A stretch of 64,000 nucleotides of DNA from the NCBI RefSeq assembly GCF_024713975.1, contig NC_091093.1, positions 18,597,501 through 18,661,500 on the forward strand, given 5' to 3'. Origin of the DNA: Paralichthys olivaceus (taxonomy: Eukaryota; Chordata; Actinopteri; Pleuronectiformes; Paralichthyidae). The translations under genes were made by a program, and so were the position numbers. Position 1 is the stretch's first letter. The number at the start of each line of letters is the position of its first letter. Below the pieces are notes generated by a model. That model worked only from the letters and a program-made list of their open reading frames with translations. It did no database searches and was not told the DNA's origin. Positions 38,669 through 58,100 of the stretch are shown here, piece after piece.

Positions 38669-41600
38669 GTAAGTTTTCATTTAAATCCAATTTCAAATTT
38701 GATACAAACATTGTGCACAATATAGTTTTTGGGGGTCAATTTAAGCATGCGATTTTTTAACCATTCACCATTTCCCTCTGCACCCTGTAGCATATTGAAT
38801 AAGCTGACTCCTGAGAAGTTTGACAAACTATGCCTGGAGCTCCTCAATGTGGGTGTAGATACAAAGTTTGTCTTAAAAGGAATCATCTTGTTGGTGAGTA
38901 TTTTCTTACAACGTGCTCATCTATTAATCCTTTAACCTTTTAAAATGAACCTTCAATATGTCATTGTCTCTGCTTTCAGATTGTTGACAAAGCCCTTGAA
39001 GAGCCCAAGTATAGCCAGTTATATGCTCAGCTATGTCTACGGTTGGCCGAGGATGCACCAAACTTTGAAGATCCATCAACAGAAAATCAAGCAACACAAA
39101 AGCAAAATACTGTATGTCGTTTTTTTTTAATGGAGTTTATTGGTATGGCGTGGAGTCTTGATGTGTAAATTTTAACGACCTTTGTTTTACAGACCTTCCG
39201 AAGGCTTCTGATCTCCAAGCTTCAAGATGAGTTTGAGAACCGTGCCAGAAATGTTGAAAGTAAGTCAATTGAATTTGATAAATGATGTCAAGTTAAAAAC
39301 TTGATCATGTCTTTCATGGATTGTTCCTCTTTGTTCCCCTAGTCTTTGAAAAACACGATGGCCCACTCACTTCTGAGGAGGAGGAACAGCGTGCTATTGC
39401 AAAGATCAAGATGTTGGGCAACATCAAATTCATCGGCGAACTTGGCAAACTCAATCTTATCCATGAATCGATTCTACACAAGTGCATCAAAACAGTAAGT
39501 TTTGTTGAATAACATCATTATGCATATCATAAACCTTATTGGTATTAAGGTGGTGTGGAACAAATGAAAGAAGATCTTATGAAATGTTCATTTCTCTTTA
39601 AGCTTTTGGAGAAGAAGAAGAGAGTCCAGCTTAAGGATATGGGTGAAGATTTGGAATGCCTCTGTCAGATAATGAAAACTGTGGGACCGAAACTTGATCA
39701 TGACAAGGCTAGGGTGAGCATGTGGAAAAAAAACAACAACTGACAAACAGTCCCTTCTTAAAATTCCTTTGATCCACTTAATAACCCAAAAAAAATCTCC
39801 TTCCAGTCTTTGATAGATCAGTACTTTAGCCGCATGCGCTCCTTAATGAACAACAAGGAACTTCCAGCCAGGATCCGTTTCCTGCTCCAGAACATGGTGG
39901 AACTGCGAGCCAACAACTGGGTCCCACGCAAGGCCTACGTTGACAACGGACCAAAGACGATCAACCAAGTTCGTCAGGAAGCAGTTAAGGTTGGTCTACC
40001 AGGTCCATTTTAGCATAATAGGATTTAGGATCAACAGTATCACTGAAATTGTCTAGTTTTCTATAGTCTGCATGTAGTCTTAGTTTCTGATTCTTTTGCA
40101 GGATTTGGGTGTTTTCATTCCACCTTCAAATGATGGAATGAGGAATGACTATTTCATGGACAACTCTTCCTTCCTGCCAAGGATGAAGTTTGACAGAGAA
40201 ACTCTTGGTGGACTGGCTGATATGTTTGGACAAATGCCCGGTATGTCAGTTTATTCCACCTTGAACCACCAAGTTCAAGCATTTTCCTTGCAAATCAGTG
40301 AAGAGTTGGTTCTAACTCATTTTTCTTCAAATTATTTTTGGTAGGAATCACCATTGGGACAGGCCCAGGAGTCATTCAGGACCACTACTCTCCTACCATG
40401 GGACGTCACCGCACAAACCCACTTTACAATGGCCACATCGGAAACGGCAATGGTTCACATCAGCCTCAGTTTGAAGCAGGAAACAAACCTTTCATAAAAC
40501 CAAACCAGGTACATACCACATAGTCAATGTTAGGTTTTTGTTACACAGTGAATCTACACATTGCTAAGACCCATTTTGTGTTATCTCACAGGGGCAGGGT
40601 TCACCAGTTTTCAACCACAAGCAGAATCACTCAGGGCAGATGCAGTCTAAGGATATGTCTTCACGATTTGGCAAGAAAGGAAAAGTCAATGCTGATGAGG
40701 TACAAGATTTTCTCTTCTAGCAAAGATTCTTTTTCAATCCAGTTGTGCAGCAATACTCTAACTGTATGTCATTGTGATAAACCTGTTGTCTTCCTCCTTC
40801 CAGATCAGTCTGAGGCCAGCACAGTCTTTCATCTTGAGTAAAAAACAAGCGCCAAAGCTGCTGCCACACATGAGCATGATGCCCCAAAGCGCCCAAGGTT
40901 CACCGCTCGGACAGGTAACATTCTTACTCTTTAAACAAATGTTTTCAACTGATAAGGCACATGTAGGCTCTGGGAAACATGCACTCATTTGGCTTTCCTT
41001 GTGCAGTCTCCACAGCTTGGCTTGAAGACCAATCCACTTCCGATTCAAGAAAAACCTGTAAAGTCCATCAAAAAAGCTCCTCCAACGAAGGAAGAGTTGC
41101 ACAAAATGACGGTAAGTTCCTCACAGCTCACACTTCACTTGCTTCCTGGACAATGAACTGAGCACATCAGAAGTTTCCTATCGCATTAAACCTTATGGTT
41201 CCTTTTCATTTCAGGAGACACTGATGACAGACTACCTGAACAACAAGAACATCGATGAGGCAGTGAATGCTGTGAGGGAGATGAAAGCTCCCAAGTATTT
41301 TTTGTCTGAGATGCTGAATAAAATTGTGGTTCATTCCCTTGATCGTTCAGATGAGGATAAAGAACAAGCAAGCGCTCTGATTCAGGCCCTCTGCACAGAG
41401 GGCCTTGTAGCTGGTGAAAACCTGATGCAGGTCAGCATTGGTACCTTTTTAAAACTGACCAATATACACTATTCACATTGTCACTGTCTGGATTATTGTG
41501 AAATGTAATGTTTTTTTGAACAGGCCGTTCTGAGTGTGCTGGACCAGTGCCCCAAGATCGAGGAGGAAGTCCCACTGGTGAAGTCGTACCTGGCACAGTT

Positions 41601-42910
41601 TGCGGCACATGCCATCGTCGCTGATTTGGTCAGCCTTGCAGATTTGGCCCATCAGCTGGAGAACGGTGCACATTTCCCACTTTTCCTGCTCTGTCTGCAG
41701 CAGATGGTCAAACTTAAGGACCGTGAATGGCTGACCGACCTGTTCCAGCAGAGCAAAGTCAACATGCAGAAGATGCTACCTGGTGCGTCCAACTATCAGT
41801 TAGACTCTTTGTTTTGCATTGAGAAATTTAGTTTTAATGACAGTTATTGATGTAATTTTTTTTATGCTCCTGTAGAATGTGACCAAAACAAGGACCGAAT
41901 GCTGGAGATTCTGGAGGGGAAAGGTCTCAGCTTTTTGTTCCCTCTGATGAAACTGGAAAAAGAGCTGCTGAAACAGATTCAAGTAGATCCCTCTGCACAG
42001 TCCATCTACAAGTGGATCAAGGACAACATTTCTGCTAAACTCCACACAGACAAAGGCTTTGTCAACATTCTCATGACCAGGTACAGCAGCGTTGAGTTCA
42101 GTGTTGTGGGCTAATCTAAACACCAAACAGTACATTTAGCTCCTGGAGTGTTACACAGTATATGAACTGTCCTCTTGTCTTCCAGCTTCTTGCAGTACAT
42201 TGCTTATGAGATCAACCCTGACGACGATGAAGAGCAGCTTGCAGCACCAAGCAAAGAACAGCAGGATGAGGAGAAGCAGCTGCTGCTGTCTTTTAAGCAG
42301 GTGATGCAAAAGTTCCTGCACGATCACATCGAGCTCCAAGTCGGTGCTCTGTACGCCCTGCAGGTCCACTGCAATGCCAAGGGGTTCCCCAAAGGTAAGT
42401 TCACTTGTAGTTCACATAGCAGCTAAAGTAGTTTTTGGGTTTTTTTAATGAGCAGAGAAGTTCTGCTACCATTGGTATAGAAGCTTTCACGAGCCCAATG
42501 ATTCTGTTTTTAGGCATGTTGCTGCGCTACTTTGTGAACTTTTATGACATGGAAATAATTGAAGAGGAAGCCTTCCTTTCATGGAAAGAAGACGTCACCC
42601 AAGAGTATCCAGGGAAGGGGAAAGCGTTATTTCAGGTACATTGCTAATAACTGTTTATCAAATAGTTCCCAGCAATAAACTGCAAGTCTACACAATAGCT
42701 AACTAGTGTTCTGGCTATGAGAAATGTTTTTTTTAAATTTGTGTTTGTAACTGTACTAGAAAGCTTCTCAAATAGAAACCATCTGTGTGTTGGTCTTTCA
42801 TATAAATAACTTGGCCTAATGGAGATATTGTTTTGACGTTGCAGGTGAACCAGTGGCTGACCTGGCTGGAAACTGCAGAAGAGGAGGAGTCAGAGGATGA
42901 AGATTATTAA
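37590..42910 (+). CDS. eif4g2: Eukaryotic translation initiation factor 4 gamma 2 (DAP5/p97/NAT1), complete, GUG start
   Basis: An eIF4G homologue without the eIF4E-binding N terminus. It recruits eIF3 and eIF4A for cap-independent and uORF-linked initiation in the cytosol. Twenty coding exons join in frame into about 891 aa (human 907). Domains: disordered N terminus (1-70), MIF4G (about 70-300), linker (about 320-520), MA3 (about 525-650), W2 (about 705-889) with the acidic tail WLTWLETAEEEESEDEDY. The start is GTG at 37590-37592 in GCCGCCAAAGTGGAG. The next residues ESVVATGGPSRFS match the human start ESAIAEGGASRFS, and no in-frame ATG lies upstream after the TAA in exon 1. TAA at 42908-42910. 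All splice phases agree. Confidence 0.96.
38791..39989 (+). CDS. eif4g2: eif4g2 exons 5-10 (MIF4G domain)
   Basis: Exons 38791-38893, 38980-39111, 39193-39259, 39343-39494, 39603-39713 and 39807-39989, residues about 75-324. Recognisable blocks are ILNKLTPEKFDKLCLELLNV, AIAKIKMLGNIKFIGELGKL, LEKKKRVQLKDMGEDLECLC and RIRFLLQNMVELR. In the family this HEAT-repeat domain binds eIF4A and eIF3. Confidence 0.96.
40102..41111 (+). CDS. eif4g2: eif4g2 exons 11-15 (disordered linker)
   Basis: Exons 40102-40240, 40345-40508, 40592-40699, 40804-40914 and 41007-41111, residues about 325-533. Blocks: LGGLADMFGQMPG, GTGPGVIQDHYSPTMGRHR, ISLRPAQSFILSKKQ, SPQLGLKTNPLPIQEKP. The linker is Pro/Gln/Asn rich and is the part most diverged from mammals. 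Exons 13, 14 and 15 (108, 111, 105 nt) are frame-neutral. Confidence 0.94.
41215..41782 (+). CDS. eif4g2: eif4g2 exons 16-17 (MA3 domain)
   Basis: Exons 41215-41430 and 41524-41782, residues about 534-691. They encode DYLNNKNIDEAVNAVREMKA, SLDRSDEDKEQASALIQAL, VLDQCPKIEEEVPLVKSYLA and HFPLFLLCLQQMVKLKDREW, the helical MA3 fold shared with eIF4G and PDCD4. Confidence 0.95.
41876..42910 (+). CDS. eif4g2: eif4g2 exons 18-21 (W2 domain and stop)
   Basis: Exons 41876-42080, 42186-42394, 42514-42635 and 42845-42910, residues about 692-891. They encode DRMLEILEGKGLSFLFPLMK, IYKWIKDNISAKLH, SFKQVMQKFLHDHIELQVGA, FYDMEIIEEEAFLSWKEDV and the acidic aromatic C terminus typical of W2/eIF5C domains. Confidence 0.95.
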
Positions 42911-43980
42911 GGAACAGGCCAAAGCCATGTGCTTCAGGATGCAATGAAATTTTTTTTTTTTTTTTTTTTAAACTTTTTGTAATGGTTTGTTGTCTCCATG
43001 TGCTTTTCTCCCTCCCACCCAAACTCCCCCCCCACCCCATCCAAACTCCTCCCCCCTCATTTATATTTTTCAACCACTGTTACAGTTCATTACACTATGA
43101 AATGCTTTGTCAGATCAAGCCAGCATCACCATCTTTATCATATTTATGCTTTACATTCTAATTTCTTTCTTATTTGATGTCCTACAGCGGATGTGTTATA
43201 CATTTCAATCATCTTGGGTTGGTTTCTTTTACAGTAGGCGGTATTTTGCAGAAAACGTATCGACGCGAAACCTGACCCATTTTATCAGGAGTCACCAAGT
43301 GCTGCCGAAACTGTTTACAAAAGAGAAAAGGCTCTAACGTACTGCAAAGAGACCTTCCTCAGTATTTTATCAGCATTTGTTAATCAGTTTTTAGATGCAC
43401 TTTGCTCAACATCTTGAGTCGTTGCAATAGTAAAATACTTTTCCCTGATTTATTGTATTGATCAGAATCCGTTTCCTGTGCTTGAAATCAGATCATTTTG
43501 TCCCAATTTAAAATCTAAAGCAGGAAATGATGACTGTAACAATAATGGTCTGTTTTTATTTGCACAGTGTGAATATCAATTACCCCCATTAAGTTTAATG
43601 AATCAAGAGCTTTTTTTATGTATGAAACTTGTGCTGTTAGGAATGAATCTGTGTGGCCTTCACTTTTTTAATTTATCAATTAATATGGATATACCTCTAA
43701 CGTATCTCAGACTATACTTGAACGTCTCAGTTTCCGGACTGGGGCAGCCAAAGCTTAGTTTCCTGTGCTAGATGTTCACCACCACCATGTGTGGAAATTT
43801 TAAGTCCGTTTGCCATATTTGTCGAGTTTTTAAATGGTCTTTTTATCTTCACAGAATTACAGAGAATGTACTGTATGTGTAAACTTAAAGGTTTTGGAGT
43901 TCTACCGGGATTTTAAGTGTGACATGTTTAGTGTACAATTACGGATCAAGGTTGAATAAAGTTAACAGTTCAATTCCGTT
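42911..43980 (+). other. eif4g2: eif4g2 3' UTR (approximate end)
   Basis: About 1.07 kb. It contains a run of T (42950-42969) and a strongly C-rich stretch (about 43006-43058). The open frame at 43478-43771 inside it is not coding by context. It ends shortly after the AATAAA at 43955. Confidence 0.75.
43955..43960 (+). terminator. eif4g2: Poly(A) signal AATAAA for eif4g2
   Basis: Canonical hexamer in GGTTGAATAAAGTTAACAG, about 1.05 kb after the stop. Confidence 0.75.
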
Positions 43981-44994
43981 GTCCTGAGGATTTTTATTTT
44001 TCAGAATAATTGTAGTTTTTAACTCTGTCTCGAAAATGTGGGATAAATCCTGAGTAATTTATAAACTTAATAGCTGACTACGTTCGTTTGAAATCTGATT
44101 ATTGACTGATGGTCAGTTTAGGTTGACACGCTGAAGGTTTTTAAATATCAAATGGAGCTCATTGGTGACAACATGATCCTCCTTGTCAGGTTAAGTAGGC
44201 TTGATTTAAAAAAATAAATAAATAAATAAATAAAACAGACTGCTCGAGTGTAAATGCAGAATATGAACAATTAAACTTTGAAATGTTACATCCTGACTTG
44301 AAGACACTTGCCTGATATTTGAAAAGTAATGGTAGATGATGTTGGGAGAAAGACAAATATGATTTAGTTGCATCAAAAAGCCCCGTTTATGGTTTGTCTT
44401 TGAGGAAGAACAAGGGAAAGTGACAAACTTCCATACTAAAAAAATCTAAAGGGAAGCTGATTACACATTTCTAACTGCAAGGGCTTGTGTTACCCCGTCA
44501 TGGTCCAATAATCATTCAGCCGCATCAAATGTTGTCTATGCCTGCGTTCTTTCTCATAAAGCTCTTATATTTTGAGTAATCGTAATGTTGAAAAATGCCT
44601 TATATCAAATGTTAATGTGTTTGTTAGCCTACAGCATTCCCTTCCAACAAGTTCCATTAAAATCACCACAGTAGGTTTTGCATAATCCCACTGACAAAGT
44701 GGAAAAGCTGCAGTAAATGTCCGTCCTGGATGTAATTTGTTGCAGAATAAATATCAGTGTTTGGTCAACAAGACAAATGATCAAATTGCTCTGGAAAAGT
44801 GCGTCTTTATGGTTTAAGTCTGTTGATTAAGTGGCTTTAAATGTAATTTGTTCTGTCCAGTTTGTTCAGAGACACATTTCACATGTTATGGATGGAAACC
44901 AAGAATGATAATGCAGCAAGTAGAAATCACTATGACGTTGTTTCTATCTACTGAGTCGCTCCTGGAATGCTGCAGGAGAATAACTGCACATCTC
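43981..44994. other. Tail-to-tail spacer between eif4g2 and ctr9
   Basis: About 1 kb of AT-rich sequence with an (AAAT)n run at 44210-44234. No gene seen. Confidence 0.7.
44210..44234 (+). repeat. (AAAT)n microsatellite
   Basis: About six AAAT units (AAAAATAAATAAATAAATAA). Confidence 0.9.
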
Positions 44995-45014
44995 ACACAA
45001 GGCTTTGTTCTCTT

Positions 45015-45020
45015 TTTATT
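45015..45020 (-). terminator. ctr9: Poly(A) signal AATAAA for ctr9
   Basis: TTTATT on the + strand is AATAAA on the - strand, about 300 nt after the ctr9 stop codon at 45317-45319. No better hexamer lies nearer. Confidence 0.55.
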
Positions 45021-45316
45021 TCATTTTTTGTTGGTGTATCTTCCCATTTTTTTGTTTGTCTGGTCTGACTATCTGAGATATAAAATAGATGATTACACCT
45101 TTCAGTTGGTTTCAAACAATTTAATTTCTGTTTAACAAAACTCAGAATCTGTGAAAAGACATTTACAGTGGACGTGAAAATCAAATGGCCAAAAGGCCAG
45201 AAAAAAAACTACACTTTTCTAGGCTAATTCCATGAAATCCCTGCTTTTAAAAGGAAATAAAAATGCAGCTGTGGACAGTTTTACATGGAACAAGTCCTGA
45301 AGAGGGATTTTAAGAT

Positions 45317-52847
<7,531 letters not shown>

Positions 52848-53060
52848 CCCGGCTGACCGCAAGTCCACCAGGAGTTTGATTTACTTCAGGAAACAACACT
52901 CTTCTGTCCGAGTTGTGGTGGCAGCTACTTCATGCTTCCGATGGGAAACAAATTAAAACGAGAGTGCGACCGAAATTATGTCCGGACAGAATAATGAACA
53001 TTGGGAGGACCTTGGTTCCTGCAGGAGCGGAAGACACGACGCTCTCTGATGGAAACACGA
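52848..53060 (-). promoter_or_regulatory. ctr9: ctr9 5' UTR and promoter region (inferred)
   Basis: Sequence immediately upstream of the ctr9 ATG, relatively CpG-rich and without a TATA box. On the - strand it includes CATCGGAAGCATG, a possible ETS core. The start site cannot be fixed from sequence alone. Confidence 0.45.
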
Positions 53061-54550
53061 CTGTCCACAGAAGTGATAGTACTTCTAAGTAAGTATCAGT
53101 ATTGTATTGAAGGTAAAGTTTTTTAATTCATTCACTAACTGTGTACCATTAAACAGTAGCCTTTAATGCTCAATACGTTCACTCAGCTGTAGTAGGTTGA
53201 GGTGCAGCTAATTGTTTCCAAGGCCTATTTTAAATAAGACTGAAACTCATGGTCATTTTCCACAAGGAGCATTTCAATATAAGTATTTAAATATAAAGGA
53301 CCTTTTATGGGCTAAAGAAAACCACAATTCATACAATTTAGATGAAATGAACCAGTGAAAACATCATGAGGATTATTCTACATTAAATTTCTGCCAAAAG
53401 TTCCCTTTCACTTAAATCTTACACACTGGACCGTTAAGCAATAAATATTCAAATTTGATATAACATCAGTTAAATGATAGATCGATTTTCGGTCTTATAT
53501 TGTATTATAGTTTAATTCATCACAAAGCATCCATTTATGTACTGTAAGTTCTTATTGTATAAAGATTTACACTTAAGTACATTAATGATAACACTAACAT
53601 TAAAGCATTTAGATGAAAAGGTTTCCATTGCATCTCCAGAAACATTTTTAGTGGTTTAGTTCAATAAACATAATGGTATTCAGTACTAGTTCTCTTCCAA
53701 ATAAAACTAAATGTGTAACTGTTGAAAGAACCATCATTTTCAGTGGCATATTATTATTTTTGAACAGATTGATAATGGATAATCGCACATACTGCCTGGC
53801 AAATCATGTACACCCCTTATTTGCTGAATTTAAAGTTCCACATTTGTTTAAAAATAATTCTCTGTAGAATGAGCGTTTCATACCTGTAACCAGTGAATTT
53901 CAATTGAAATCCATGAAGTGCATCATTGTCACAGACCTCTGCAGCATTTTGAGGTGAGTTGAGGTGGGGAATGATGGGGGGAGGGGGGGCTGCAGGATGT
54001 CAGCTGGTTTTGATGTGAAGCAGAAGAAAAAACACACAAGAGCATCTTGAAGACTTGTTCCAACATTGCAGTGAATCAGAGGAGGACAAGAAAACTACAC
54101 TAATGAAAATGAAGATCCTCATTTGACAATATTGTTGCTGTGGTTTTTTTCAGAAGAACTATGAGGAACTGAGAAGTAAGAATTCATTTTAATCACTCCT
54201 TAAAAAAACTATTGATAATGGAACACTGTTGTCATTGTATGTTTAACCCATTATATATGATTTTTGAGTAGAGGAAATGTAGTTAAGTTGTGTTTTATCA
54301 TTTTAACATTGTGTCGTCATCATGTCTGTCAGAGCATATTCATGTCCCATTTTCCTCCTCAGTGTGAGATGACAGTAAGAAGATGTCGTCCTCTGAGTAG
54401 ATCCCACTGCGTACATGTAAGCATGAGCTACTTATCGTTCCACTTCACTTTTTAAACATTTGTTCATTTTGATATGTATCTGTGTTTCTACTTTAAGACG
54501 TATTTGATGTTTGTTAAATAATCAGGTGATGTAGGAACGTGTCCGTCCAG
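53061..54550. other. Head-to-head spacer between ctr9 and irag1, with the likely irag1 promoter and 5' UTR
   Basis: AT-rich, no coding exon seen. A strong donor-like CATTTTGAG|GTGAGT at 53954 could end an irag1 5' UTR exon. A G-rich tract follows at 53964-53989. The irag1 transcription start is unknown. Confidence 0.5.
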
Positions 54551-54572
54551 GGGCTCAGGAGAAACAAGGACG

Positions 54573-55113
54573 ATGTCGGACAACAACGATGGTACATGCT
54601 GGCGTTACTTTGCTCTTTTTTAAAGCCTCCAATACAAACACTTCATGCAGCATATGAGCATTTACATGTTTTCTTCCTGCTTGTGAATTTAAATATATAA
54701 TTTTCTCTCTGCATGTGAAGTGTGGGAGTCCCCCGGCAGTGGGACGAGGGACAAGCTTGAGGACAAAAATGACACGGGAGGATTCTCTGAGCATGAGCTC
54801 CTTGACATCATGTATAACACATGCAACAACTCCAATTCAGGTACACAAGCTCATGCTGTGCTCAGCAGAACAAATGAAAACAACCATATCAAAAAGTTAA
54901 ATCATTTATTCCTGCTTCTCTCCGGCCCTCAGGAGAGGTGTTGGCCTCCACCATCGTCCAGTACCTGCAAAACATGACAGCTCAGAGTACGGAGCAGGAC
55001 AGACTGGCTGCTCTGCAGCAGCTGCTCGACCCAGAGAATCAGGACCCACTTGTGACTAGAGAGACGTTCCACGCCACCATGAGGGATTGGATCGCCCAGT
55101 GCAGCCAGGACAG
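54573..55113 (+). CDS. irag1: irag1 exons 1-3 (N terminus and KASH5-like EF-hand module)
   Basis: Exons 54573-54591 (the coding part of an exon whose acceptor CGTCCAG is at 54550), 54721-54840 and 54933-55113, residues 1-106. The second EF-like loop DPENQDPLVTRE has D at position 1, E at 3 and E at 12. The first (CNNSNSGEVLAS) has lost the acidic residues. Confidence 0.85.
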
Positions 55114-58100
55114 GTGAGATCAAAACTCCAGGTCGCCATCTTGCTGGGTGTGGTCAAGTGTGTGAGACATGTTTGAGCAACATTTTCATTGTAATCATAT
55201 TGAATTATAATGCAGCCAAACAATACACCACTTAATTAAAAACAATCTGGAGAATAAAAAACCTGGTGCACTATTAGGACGACTGGAATGTGAATATATA
55301 TCAAGGCTAATTACTAGGCTGAGTCACAGCTCATTGGCTCCTTCAGATGTTGATATTATTCATTTAGGATAATATAGAATATACAAATACTTAATTTGTT
55401 CATCACTTTATTTGTTACAAAAGGAAATTAGAGCAAACAATAAAAGCATAGAGAAAATACAAAGAAATTAACATAAAAGCCAAGGAGACATATGTATGCA
55501 GACAGTTTGTTACATATTATTATCAAATTGGTCAAACTTCAAATTAAGTTAATCACTGTATGAGATTGAAGCTCATTAAATAAGAGTGTTCTAACATCTG
55601 ATTTTTCATTTACATTACATTTTTACTTAACTTAATTTACTTAGTTTCTAGCTGATTTTCAAATTAACACTTTCAGAATTAAAACATCACAATCTTAGAA
55701 AATATCTGATGAGCTGCAAGAAACTCCTCCATTCATTGATGCACATTAGAAATGAGCTGTGGGATCTAACTCACCGACTCCTTCTGTGTTTCAGCACTGA
55801 TGTAGATGGCGGTCATGTATCTTGGCCAGACTCCTCTCAAGTGCCTGTAAATGGTAGGTTGTCACTGTTTTGTTCAGACTTCTTAGAATAATCTGAATCA
55901 GATTTTTTTTTTTTAATCACTGAACATGTTTTTTTTGCAGCGCTGGATTTCTCATGTCCTCAAAGCAAAGCAGCCTCGTCAGAGAACCACCAATGTTCCT
56001 GGTTTGTTGTTTCTCTCCTTTAATCACAACATGTGTTTATCCCCTTTAATCAGTTTGTTGTCATTCTTCACCACTAACCGTTTGTTTTGCTGTAGCAGTG
56101 ATGGAAAAGACCTGCTGGGCACCGTGGTTGAACTGAAGAACGCTCACCACAAACTGAGCGAGCAGAACAGCAGCCTGCTGAGGACGGTGGCTCAGTGTGA
56201 AGACGTCAACCTGCAGCTCACTCTGGAGATCACTGAGCTGCGAGCCAAGCTGACCAGGTGACGGATTAACCCCGGCCATTACATTATTACATTACATTTC
56301 ATTTAGCTGAAGATTTTATCCAAAGCGACTTACAATAAGTGCATTCAACCATGAGGGTACAAACCCAGAACAGTAAGAATCAATTACGTTCAATCTGCTT
56401 CAAAAATGCTAAACTACATGTAAGTGCAACAGATAAGTGCAACTAAAGTAATTCATTAATTATTATTTTTACTTAAAAATTTTTTATCTCATTTTATTTT
56501 ATTTTATTTCCTTTATTACTTCAGTCTTACAAAATAATGACCAAGAGGAGCTGGAGGAATAAAAATCTTAGATCCCACTCACTCAATAGTTGACATATTC
56601 AGGTGGAAGTACACGTGACACATCACTGTCATGTCACCTAACAGGCATATTTTCTTTTAGCTGCTAGTAGTTAACAGTCAACAAGAGCTTGAGAGATTGA
56701 CTGTGAAAATGATGTTGTTTGAGCTGTATAGTCCTGTAATCTAATCATAAATGTAGAATACTTCTCCTTTTCATACAGAAATTATCTTTTGAAAATAAAT
56801 GAGTCACTTAATTCTAATCTTGTCTGGGCCTGTATGACATTAGATATTTTGACAAATTTTACATTTTAGACTTGTAGTTGAGTTGAGCTGTCATGGATAA
56901 TTTATCATTTAATGTTACTTGGTTTATTATCATTATTTTCTATTCATTTGTAACATTCATTTATGTATCGAGTGATGCATCCTTCCAATGAGACCAGAAG
57001 ATAATGACATGGTAGAGAAAGTTTGTGTCATTATATATAAAACTGCTACTACTTTTGCTGAGGTAATGTGGTTGGATTATTTCTTTTCCATTAGTTCATA
57101 TTCAAATAAAACCAGAATATAACATTTTGAATCAGAGTAGAGATTCATCCTGCTGAATAAGGGATATTTAAATATTTTCAGTGCTCAGCGGTCAACAGGG
57201 AGAGTCAGATCCCTGACAGAAGAACTGGAGGAGACCCGTCGTGCGTTCAAAGAGGCTCAGGAGAGAGTCGCTCGCTCTCAGACCAGCTGCACCAAACTGG
57301 TACATCTTACACTGATCTGTTTCCGGATGAAGCTTGAAAGTTCAATCTATTCTTTATGGTGACTGTTTATACTTAAATCTTCTTCAGAGCAATGAAGTTG
57401 AATGTCTGAAGGTTCACATCAGGAGGCTTGAGGACAAGGTAATGTTGATCTGAAAATGTAAATCCACATTGGTTTTTTCTTCAGAAAACAAATGTTCATT
57501 TCATGCAAATGTCCCTGTGTCCACACAGAATGAAAAACTCACCTTTGAAAGGACGTGTTGTGAAGAGAGCATCAACAAACTGAGGAAGGTCAACGCTGAG
57601 CTGAGGGTAGAAACACATCAGTGAAAACTCTCATCATGTGTTTGTCTCCATGACGACTTTTATTTGAGCTTTAAACATATAAATGTTCACAGGCCGAATT
57701 TGAGGAGACCCTGGTCATGTTGACTCTGAGAGACAGAGAAATCTCAAAGGTTGGTCCATCACAGAAATGAAGAAAAGTGTCATGTTTATGTTTTTATTTA
57801 TTCCTAACTTTATTTCCAAACATCACTGTGTAGAAAGACATTCTGATGGATAAGATGAAGAACTCTCACGTGGAGAATCACAGCAGGATCATGGTGCGTG
57901 TGACACTGACACGAAACAAATACAGATTAACATTAACTGACAATTTGCATGTGTTTATATTTTATGACATGGTTTTTAATGTACGTTTATTCTTTATTGA
58001 CCTCACAGGATCTGCAGTCAGAGCTGATGAGGTTACAGGAACATTCACACCAAGTTCTTCTGAGGTATTTTTAGTAGATGGCACTTGTTTCATTCTCAAA

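Noticed and set aside
37524..42910. A snoRNA in an eif4g2 intron (human EIF4G2 hosts SNORD97)
   Set aside because: I looked for box C (RTGATGA) paired with box D (CTGA) in every intron and found no convincing pair. A covariance-model search would be decisive.
54154..54174. Extra small irag1 5' exon (AAGAACTATGAGGAACTGAGA)
   Set aside because: It has an acceptor TTTTTCAG and a donor-like GTAAGA, but there is no way to tell it from chance without transcript data.
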